22,254 bases of DNA from a virus, in the IMG/VR virus record IMGVR_UViG_3300000929_000292, positions 1 to 22,254 of that record; one strand, written 5' to 3'. The position numbers and the translations under genes are program-made. This document shows positions 15,773 to 20,845 of the stretch, piece by piece (position 1 is the first letter of the stretch; each line of letters starts with the position of its first letter). Under the pieces are notes generated by a model. The model did no database searches, had not been told where the DNA came from, and was given only the letters and a program-made list of their open reading frames with translations.

Positions 15773-15780
15773 TATTTATA
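15773..15780 (-). promoter_or_regulatory. T4-type late promoter box TATAAATA for hsp20
   Basis: A perfect TATAAATA on the minus strand in the regA-hsp20 gap. Start near 15767 would give an approximately 80-base leader. A TATAAT at 15759-15764 could alternatively serve a sigma70 promoter, but no good -35 lies 16-18 bases upstream of it. Confidence 0.7.
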
Positions 15781-15807
15781 AGAAAAACAACTGGGTTTTT
15801 ATCATAT

Positions 15808-16194
15808 TTAATATGGCTTCTTAACGTTACCAATATTATACTTACTCTTCAGTTGCCATTCACTCTTCTCCCTAAAAGATATAATTTTAATTTGCTTTAG
15901 GTTTGAGCAATCTTTACATGACTCTTTGTCAACAATACTAAGTAAGTTCCAATCACTCAGCAGAGTTGCAATTGTGTTCCTCCTTTGGAGATCATCAAGT
16001 GTAAATGTAGATGGTTTTCCATCTAGCATAAAAAGTTCTTTAAAGTGAAGTATAAAGTATTTACCTTGCTTGTGCAGTATGTGGCAACTCTGATACAGAA
16101 CATTCGTATCTCTATTTGAAGAAACACCAATCCTTGTTAAAGTTTCTTTTACTTTGAGAAAGTCGTCTGGTTCATTGAGATATATTTCAAGCAT
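15808..16194 (-). CDS. regA: RegA translational repressor
   Basis: This RNA-binding protein represses translation of early T4 mRNAs by occupying their initiation sites. The sequence aligns throughout with T4 RegA as I know it: LEIYLNEPDDFLKVKETLTRIGV, then VLYQSCHILHKQGKYFILHFKELFMLDGK, then RRNTIATLLSDW and KIISFREKSEWQLKSKYNIGN at the end. I chose the ATG at 16192-16194 because MLEIYLNEP matches the T4 start MIEITLKKP and because GGGAG lies 9 bases upstream. An in-frame ATG at 16239 would add 15 residues (MNELENENIDWEPRD) without a Shine-Dalgarno sequence. The protein from 16194 is 128 residues, close to the 122 of T4 RegA. It follows gp62, as in T4, but hsp20 and virion genes then replace gp43. 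Confidence 0.95.
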   Translation of the reverse strand: MLEIYLNEPDDFLKVKETLTRIGVSSNRDTNVLYQSCHILHKQGKYFILHFKELFMLDGKPSTFTLDDLQRRNTIATLLSDWNLLSIVDKESCKDCSNLKQIKIISFREKSEWQLKSKYNIGNVKKPY

Positions 16195-16250
16195 ATCTCG
16201 AGGCTCCCAATCAATGTTTTCATTTTCTAGTTCATTCATAACTAGTTTAT

Positions 16251-16691
16251 TTATTCTTTTCCACCACTCTGATATAGGTCCCTTAACTCTTTTAATTGAT
16301 CTTCATTGAACAGGGGATAAACTTCTCTAGCCCTAACACTGCTATAATCGTAATGCTTTTTAATCAACTCGATATCATCATCATCAGTCATTGCTTTAAA
16401 CCACTTGCTGAATCTTTTCCTAGGTCTAATAGTGTTCTTTAGGAAATCGTATTGCATTCTAGGTGGTAAATGATGCCTCATATTCATTTCATTTGCCAGG
16501 CAAACTGTATCATTAAAGTATGAGAATCCTCGATTTATCATATAAGAAGCATATACCTTTTCTGGATTTGAGGGGTCTAGTGAGGTTTCATCATTATATG
16601 CACACACCCCCTTTAAGATATCTTTTGATTTCTTACCCCCGTTTATATTGGATATGATATCAAATAGATTTAGTTTTTCTGTAGTCTTCAT
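16251..16691 (-). CDS. 62: Clamp-loader small subunit, gp62-like
   Basis: Non-ATPase subunit that joins four gp44 to load the gp45 clamp. It has 146 residues against about 187 in T4, a shortened form I associate with marine T4-like phages. Helical text includes YASYMINRGFSYFNDTVCLANEMNMRHHLPP (48-78), FLKNTIRPRKRFSKWFKAMTDDDDIELIKKHYDYSSVRARE (84-124) and FNEDQLKELRDLYQSGG. The RPRKR(F/Y)xKWxK block corresponds to PRGKRYGKWAK of T4 gp62. The start lies inside the last 11 codons of the HNH gene (32-base overlap), without a clear Shine-Dalgarno sequence, so translation probably depends on reading through that gene. In T4 it directly follows gene 44; here the endonuclease gene intervenes. Confidence 0.93.
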   Translation of the reverse strand: MKTTEKLNLFDIISNINGGKKSKDILKGVCAYNDETSLDPSNPEKVYASYMINRGFSYFNDTVCLANEMNMRHHLPPRMQYDFLKNTIRPRKRFSKWFKAMTDDDDIELIKKHYDYSSVRAREVYPLFNEDQLKELRDLYQSGGKE

Positions 16692-17025
16692 TTATATATG
16701 TTTTGTAGGAGTGGCAGTTATGACAAAGTGTTTGCAGGTTCTTCTCATCATTATTTGAGTTGTTACCATCTATATGATCTACCCCAAGTTGACCTTCGTA
16801 TCGTATTTTATACCTGCATTTAAAACCAAGTCTACCATCGCAATTCTCACAATAAGTCTTTCTGAATACAACGTGCCATCCTTTTGTTTTATATTTCGCT
16901 TTGCAATGTATGGTGCAAAACTTACCCCTGCATGGAGTTCCATCTTTAAGTTTATAACCAGTTTTTTGACCTAGTCGGTGGCAATCCCTTACCTCGCATT
17001 TTCTATTGTTGTGGTCAATTGGCAT
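16660..17025 (-). CDS. Free-standing HNH endonuclease
   Basis: A 121-residue nuclease of the HNH/zinc type. The catalytic core is LGVDHIDGNNSNNDEKNLQTLCHNCHSYKT (80-109), with D83-H84, N89/N96 and H102/H105, and the CHNC cysteines that bind zinc with another pair (CENC, 59-62). Further cysteine and histidine pairs lie in the N-terminal half (C10, C15, C32, C37, H40, C41), suggesting DNA-binding zinc knuckles. Such genes act as homing endonucleases in T4-like phages, nicking rival genomes near their own insertion site. The start (TAA-T-ATG) follows the gp44 stop by one base with GGAG from the gp44 end as Shine-Dalgarno sequence, and its 3' end overlaps gp62 by 32 bases. It is therefore fully embedded in the clamp-loader operon. 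Confidence 0.93.
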   Translation of the reverse strand: MPIDHNNRKCEVRDCHRLGQKTGYKLKDGTPCRGKFCTIHCKAKYKTKGWHVVFRKTYCENCDGRLGFKCRYKIRYEGQLGVDHIDGNNSNNDEKNLQTLCHNCHSYKTYINEDYRKTKSI

Positions 17026-17026
17026 A

Positions 17027-17962
17027 TTAACTCCACTTTATGTTAGCCATCAACTCAACAAAACATGCACATAAATTTAACTCTTTATCAGCTACCATAG
17101 CATCTTTGTATGAATAGTCAGCTAAGATTAGAACTGCAGCTGGAATACTTTCAGGTTCAGCACTTTCAGAAATTTTATCGTATATCTTTCTGTAGATAAC
17201 AGAACTATCAAGTGATACATTATTAGCAACCCAGATCCTCATCTTTTTGAAGTTCTTATCTTTACAATAATCGATGACTTCTTTTATGTTATCATCAGAA
17301 CTACCAACAAGTATGCTAGTAGGAATTTCACCTAAACTAGCATACCGCTGGCATTCACTCAACACTCTTCTCCAATCTGGGGCGTGCCTAATGATTAGTT
17401 CTGCGATAGTCTTTTTATCATATGAAACATTTTCTTCAGTCAGAATATACTCAACTCTATTCATGAATTGACCTGCTAATCCAGCAAGCTGTTTCTTTGT
17501 AGTGTTGAATTCGATAACAGAACATCTTGAATGTAGTGGATCGATTATTCTATTCTTGAAGTTGCAGGTCAAGATAAACCTACAGTTACTACTAAACTCT
17601 TCGATAAAACCACGTAGAGCTGGTTGTGTACTTTGAGCTTGCAAGTAATCTGCCTCATCCAAGATGACAACTTTTATACCTCCAGTGAGGCTGACAGTTG
17701 ATGCGAATTGCTTTATCTTATTCCTAAGTGTATCAATACCACTCTCTTCAGATCCATTGATGATTATCCAATCCAATTTCAATTGATTACATAATGCTTT
17801 AGCTACTGTAGTTTTACCTAATCCAGCAGATCCAGCTAGTATCATATTCGGGACATCACCACTCTTAACGAAGCCATTAAAGACTCCCTTGAGATCTTTC
17901 GGTAAGATGCAATCATCGATGTTTTTTGGTCTATACTTTTCGACCCACAATGTTTCAATCAT
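17027..17962 (-). CDS. 44: Clamp-loader ATPase large subunit, gp44-like
   Basis: AAA+ ATPase of the sliding-clamp loader, 311 residues against 319 in T4. LWVEKYRPKNIDDCILP (5-21) is the conserved RFC-family N-terminus. Walker A is GSAGLGKTT (44-52), Walker B VVILDEAD (98-105), sensor 1 LTCN (131-134), and LHSRCSVIEF (143-152) holds the SRC arginine finger R146. A sensor-2-like DWRRVLSECQRY follows at about 206-217, then a helical collar domain. It acts with gp62 to open gp45 and place it on primed DNA. It follows a DsbA-like gene by 15 bases. The initiation site AAATATATTATG has no Shine-Dalgarno sequence but resembles RegA target sites of T4 gene 44. Confidence 0.97.
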   Translation of the reverse strand: MIETLWVEKYRPKNIDDCILPKDLKGVFNGFVKSGDVPNMILAGSAGLGKTTVAKALCNQLKLDWIIINGSEESGIDTLRNKIKQFASTVSLTGGIKVVILDEADYLQAQSTQPALRGFIEEFSSNCRFILTCNFKNRIIDPLHSRCSVIEFNTTKKQLAGLAGQFMNRVEYILTEENVSYDKKTIAELIIRHAPDWRRVLSECQRYASLGEIPTSILVGSSDDNIKEVIDYCKDKNFKKMRIWVANNVSLDSSVIYRKIYDKISESAEPESIPAAVLILADYSYKDAMVADKELNLCACFVELMANIKWS

Positions 17963-17977
17963 AATATATTTTGTTTT

Positions 17978-18229
17978 TTATTTTACTGAAATAGAACTAT
18001 AGAGTTCCTCAATAAAATCATTTTCACTTTTAATTTCAGCTGCATTTTTCTTGTGATAGATCTTTGCAACTTTTCTAATTATAGGTTTAGGAATATCAAG
18101 GGAGTCAGAAACTTCCTTAATAATCTCATTGGCTTGCAATCGAGAATCTGAAATCAAATCGTATTCTTTGCACAGCTCCTTCATTGCGTTAACAAAGGTG
18201 TTGTGGTCTTCTTCTTTTTCGAATTCCAT
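17978..18229 (-). CDS. DsbA-like double-strand-DNA-binding protein, 83 aa
   Basis: A small charged, helical protein whose middle and end (ISDSRLQANEIIKEVSDSL, KPIIRKVAKIYHKKNAAEIK, then ENDFIEELY) follow the pattern I know for T4 DsbA (about 89 residues). That pattern is a helix with I...Y...I...R, then a V/A-x-x-L/I-Y-H-K element and an E-rich ELY ending. T4 DsbA binds double-stranded DNA and has been linked to late promoters. In T4 it is encoded elsewhere (next to rnh and 33), so the position between clamp and clamp-loader genes is different. The start is TAA-T-ATG after the previous stop. The family call rests on pattern similarity only; an unrelated small helical DNA-binding protein is the alternative. 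Confidence 0.65.
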   Translation of the reverse strand: MEFEKEEDHNTFVNAMKELCKEYDLISDSRLQANEIIKEVSDSLDIPKPIIRKVAKIYHKKNAAEIKSENDFIEELYSSISVK

Positions 18230-18230
18230 A

Positions 18231-18539
18231 TTACAGATCTAATTCTTCTTGACCATCCTCAGACTCTTCACTCTCAGTAGTAGCAGGTGCAGGTGCAGGT
18301 GCAGGTGGAAGATGCTTCTTCAACTCAGTGTATAGACTACCGATAGTGCTAAACTCATTAGGTTGAAATGCACCACGGAGTGATGCAAGATCAATAATCT
18401 CACACATTAACTTTACTCCTACGAGTGAAACTACAATCGAAGGCTGATTCTCAGCGGGTGTTTCTGCATCTTGATCCAGTTGCATTTCTGCACCTTCTTG
18501 AATTTCTTCAGCTTCAATTACTTCTTTTTCTTTTTTCAT
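18231..18539 (-). CDS. Acidic conserved hypothetical protein with PA-repeat linker, 102 aa
   Basis: I start at the ATG 18537-18539; a TTG at 18560 overlapping the gp45 end would add 7 residues. The N-terminus (MKKEKEVIEAEEIQEGAEMQ) is charged and likely disordered. The core VSLVGVKLMCEIIDLASLRGAFQPNEFSTIGSLYTELKKHL (about 37-77) is one helical domain. A PPAPAPAPATT linker and an acidic tail (SEESEDGQEELDL) follow. The core EIIDLAS.RGAF...E...IG.LY is familiar to me from small proteins encoded near replication genes in T4-like marine phages; no function is established that I know of. The acidic tail may mimic nucleic acid or bind a partner. The linker is encoded by four tandem hexamers. Confidence 0.78.
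   Translation of the reverse strand: MKKEKEVIEAEEIQEGAEMQLDQDAETPAENQPSIVVSLVGVKLMCEIIDLASLRGAFQPNEFSTIGSLYTELKKHLPPAPAPAPATTESEESEDGQEELDL
18283..18306 (-). repeat. Hexanucleotide microsatellite (GCAGGT)x4
   Basis: Four perfect tandem copies of GCAGGT on the plus strand, that is ACCTGC on the coding strand, encode the Pro-Ala linker of the acidic protein. Copy-number change by slippage would lengthen or shorten the linker in steps of two residues without a frameshift. Confidence 0.9.
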
Positions 18540-18552
18540 ATTTTTATTTTGT

Positions 18553-19227
18553 TTATCCAAATGTTGATGTTTTTTCTAGGGCGATGTAGTATTCGATTTC
18601 ACTATCTGACACTTTAGACCAGTTTGAAATCAACTTAGAGCTGATCTTAACTTTGTAGTCACCTCCAATGAGCTTGAAGTTTGAAATCAAGAATTGGAAA
18701 TCGAAATCTTGCTTGCAATCATTATCCTCATCAAGGGTAATGTTGTAAGTATTTGCAGTTGGGTTGTTAGGGTCATTTACAACTAGTTCTACTTTACCAC
18801 CTGAGCCTTTGAGACTTACAATGGAATGGTTCAATACACTAGATGCTTTCCTAATTTGATTTATAACTTCTCCACTGATCAATACTTCAACATCAGCATC
18901 AGGCATGTTAAGCTTTTGGGTTGGAGATGTTAGGATACTCTCATCAGCGAATCTATAAACTGCATTACAGTTTGCACCCTTTAAGGTTACACTGTTTTCA
19001 CTGAAATCCAAGTCAGGTTCGTCAACTAAGTTTAGAACATTAATGAATTCATTGAGATCGTAAATGCCAAAGTCTGATTCGAATGTCTCTTCCACTTTAG
19101 CAATAGCTAGAATATTCTTAGCTTCTGAAATAGTATTGATCACATTCCCTTTCTTAACGACTAGGTTCGGGTTGATAGTTGAGAAGTTACTGAGAACTTC
19201 AATTGTTTCTTTTGATAATTTCGACAT
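18553..19227 (-). CDS. 45: Sliding clamp, gp45-like
   Basis: DNA polymerase processivity clamp, 224 residues against 228 in T4; it also serves as mobile activator of late transcription in T4. The start MSKLSKETIEVLSNFSTINPNLVVKKGN aligns with T4 MKLSKDTTALLKNFATINSGIMLKSG. DFGIYDLNEFINVLNLV (52-68) matches DVAIYDLNGFLGILSLV of T4, and the C-terminus IEYYIALEKTSTFG corresponds to NYVVALEADSTHDF. The end is close to the next gene. A consensus-like promoter abuts the ATG, and there is no Shine-Dalgarno sequence. The site AAATTATG is like that of T4 genes 44 and 45. A perfect terminator separates it from the genes upstream. Confidence 0.96.
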   Translation of the reverse strand: MSKLSKETIEVLSNFSTINPNLVVKKGNVINTISEAKNILAIAKVEETFESDFGIYDLNEFINVLNLVDEPDLDFSENSVTLKGANCNAVYRFADESILTSPTQKLNMPDADVEVLISGEVINQIRKASSVLNHSIVSLKGSGGKVELVVNDPNNPTANTYNITLDEDNDCKQDFDFQFLISNFKLIGGDYKVKISSKLISNWSKVSDSEIEYYIALEKTSTFG

Positions 19228-19232
19228 AATTT

Positions 19233-19261
19233 ATTATACTATATATGTGATGTTTTGTAAA
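19233..19261 (-). promoter_or_regulatory. sigma70-type promoter abutting the gp45 start codon
   Basis: TTTACA (19256-19261), 17 bases, TATAAT (19233-19238) on the minus strand, just after the terminator's T-run. Only AAATT separates the -10 box from the ATG at 19227, so the transcript would begin at about the start codon. The same hexamers and spacing occur before gp43. Confidence 0.72.
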
Positions 19262-19303
19262 TAAAAATAGTGGGGGTGTGAACACCACGAACACACCCCC
19301 ACT
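19261..19303 (-). terminator. Strong rho-independent terminator before gp45
   Basis: A perfect 12-bp stem on the minus strand, AGTGGGGGTGTG pairing with CACACCCCCACT (arms 19292-19303 and 19269-19280, 11-base loop), is followed by ATTTTTAT. It ends the AAA-ATPase / winged-helix operon and insulates gp45. Confidence 0.95.
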
Positions 19304-19311
19304 TCACTTTG

Positions 19312-19566
19312 TTAGCGAGTCTTCTTAGAAGACAGAGAGTAACGCTTAACAGTTTTTCCACCACGAACCTCATAGAGATCTTGAGTGATAGGAAGTTTAT
19401 GTTGCTGACGAAGTCGGTTCACTACTCGGCGTGGGTCAGCAATCCCTGCTTGCATTGCATCATCAACTGAGAATTGATATCCAGCTGAAAGCATATTAGT
19501 AATTGCAAGTGGTTGGCTGTTGCGCTTAACTTGAGTTCGGAACTTTGCGATTTCTTTTTTAGTCAT
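19312..19566 (-). CDS. Small basic winged-helix-like DNA-binding protein, 84 aa
   Basis: The ATG at 19564-19566 is preferred over a GTG at 19665, which would run 56 bases into the ATPase gene. The 84-residue product is strongly basic. After KKEIAKFRTQVKRNSQPLAI comes a helix-turn-helix pattern TNMLSAGYQFSVDDAMQAGIADPRRVVNRLRQQHKLPI (22-59), then a hairpin DLYEVRGGKTVKRYSL as the wing. Phage proteins of this shape (ITN.L..G...S..DA...GI.DPRRVVN.LR) are usually taken as HTH domain proteins of unknown target. It is the last gene of the ATPase operon before a strong terminator, and could regulate that operon or neighbouring promoters; this is inference. Confidence 0.82.
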   Translation of the reverse strand: MTKKEIAKFRTQVKRNSQPLAITNMLSAGYQFSVDDAMQAGIADPRRVVNRLRQQHKLPITQDLYEVRGGKTVKRYSLSSKKTR

Positions 19567-19609
19567 AATATTTACTTTATTTTTTATTATTGTTTTGATA
19601 TCTGTTTTT

Positions 19610-20776
19610 TTAGTGGGCAACAGATGAACCACCTTGTTCAGTGTGAACCCCATCACTGGAGTCACTTAAATCGTTTGAAACTTCACCATCGAGCTTGGTA
19701 TAAAGATCAAGAAATGCTTCTCGGGTTTCGTCTTCGAATCGAGTGATGCACATTTTAATTGCAGTGAGCCTATCACCGAAGATTCCATAGGCTTTTACGA
19801 TGTGGCATAGACGACGGGTGCTTACAACTTCATCAACACCATCAGCATCGTATGTCTTTCTGATGATAGAACTCCATCCTACGAGCTTCTCAACAAACTC
19901 ATCATCTTTGATTTCGAGGCTTTCCATTACTTTAGTAATGATCTTTTTCTCGACATTGAAATCTGGGTAAGGCTGGTCAATTGAAGCAACAAACCTTTCA
20001 ATGAATGCATCATCGATAATTTGAGCTGCTGAATATCTTCCATCCTCAGAACCCCGACCCTTGCTATTTGCAGTAGCAATTACATTGAATCCAGGTGCAG
20101 GGAATGAAGTCTCTCCAGTCTTCTTGATTAGAACTGGCTTTCCTTCTAGAACTCCTTGCAGGCACATAATCTTATTAGTCCCACGATCTAGCTCATCAAT
20201 AAGGAGGATACATCCTTCTTCCATTGCAGTGATAACTGGGCCCTTGTGGAAAATAGTCTCTCCATTTACGAGTCGAAAACCACCGATCAAATCATCTTCA
20301 TCAGTCTCAGGTGTAATCTGTACACGGACGTATTCACGCTTGGCGTTAGCGCAAGCTTGCTCGACCATCATAGTCTTACCGTTACCAGACAAGCCAGCTA
20401 CAAACATCGGGAAGAACATACGTGATTCGATGATCTTCTTAACGTCAGAGAAGTAACCCCACTTGACAAACTCGGCTTCTTTCTGCGGAATGAAAACTTC
20501 GCTATTCACTGTTGATTGGACCTGCTTAGTTGCTTGCTGTACTACGTTAGCAATAGGGTTAGGCTGTGACATGGGAATAATTTTTGCAGTGCCTAGAGAC
20601 ATCTTATAGACGCCGTAGCCACCCTTCTCACACTTCTTCATGAGACCTGTCGCAGTACCACGCTTGGCACCGACTGTCTCAGCAAAAGCATACATGTCTT
20701 GGCGATTAAAGCTTTCTACACCAGGGTTGGCATTAGCGAAAGCGGTGAAAAGTTCTGTTTGATTCATTGTATTCAT
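19610..20776 (-). CDS. cobS: CobS/MoxR-type AAA+ ATPase, 388 aa
   Basis: The N-terminal 60 residues form a small helical, winged-helix-like domain (NRQDMYAFAETVGAKRGTATG). The AAA+ core follows: Walker A AGLSGNGKTMM (127-137), a DEDDLIGGFRL pore-side motif (159-169), Walker B GCILLIDELDRG (188-199), sensor 1 FNVIATANS (230-238), DDAFIERF with arginine finger R261 (255-262), and sensor 2 VSTRRL. The tail is Ser/Gly-rich. CobS is the ATPase of the aerobic cobaltochelatase, and genes called cobS are widespread in T4-like marine phages; their true role there is unsettled. Its neighbour upstream is a VWA protein, the typical partner of MoxR/CobS ATPases. GAGAGA lies about 9 bases before the ATG and a strong promoter lies further upstream. 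Confidence 0.9.
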   Translation of the reverse strand: MNTMNQTELFTAFANANPGVESFNRQDMYAFAETVGAKRGTATGLMKKCEKGGYGVYKMSLGTAKIIPMSQPNPIANVVQQATKQVQSTVNSEVFIPQKEAEFVKWGYFSDVKKIIESRMFFPMFVAGLSGNGKTMMVEQACANAKREYVRVQITPETDEDDLIGGFRLVNGETIFHKGPVITAMEEGCILLIDELDRGTNKIMCLQGVLEGKPVLIKKTGETSFPAPGFNVIATANSKGRGSEDGRYSAAQIIDDAFIERFVASIDQPYPDFNVEKKIITKVMESLEIKDDEFVEKLVGWSSIIRKTYDADGVDEVVSTRRLCHIVKAYGIFGDRLTAIKMCITRFEDETREAFLDLYTKLDGEVSNDLSDSSDGVHTEQGGSSVAH

Positions 20777-20812
20777 AATATATATCTCTCTCTTTTTTGA
20801 ACTTACTTGTAC

Positions 20813-20841
20813 ATTCTAAACGAATCACAAGGGATTGTCAA
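20813..20841 (-). promoter_or_regulatory. sigma70-type promoter for the AAA ATPase gene
   Basis: Perfect -35 TTGACA (20836-20841), 17 bases, TAGAAT (20813-20818) on the minus strand, starting 4 bases after the VWA gene's stop. The start point near 20806 leaves a leader of about 30 bases containing the AGAGAGAGA Shine-Dalgarno region. It is the best -35 match in the window together with that at 1562. Confidence 0.85.
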
Positions 20842-20845
20842 GGGT

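Noticed and set aside
15783-15800. AAAAAC/GTTTTT stem after regA as a terminator
   Set aside because: Only one G-C pair in a six-pair stem; too weak to call a terminator, although the symmetry is real.
19567-19665. GTG-initiated N-terminal extension of the 84-aa winged-helix-like protein
   Set aside because: It would overlap the end of the ATPase gene, and the extension has low-complexity Lys/Ile text; the ATG at 19566 leaves a clean gap.
20061-20456. Plus-strand open frame of 131 codons opposite the AAA ATPase
   Set aside because: It is antisense to the Walker A/B region of a well-supported ATPase and shows no recognisable protein features.
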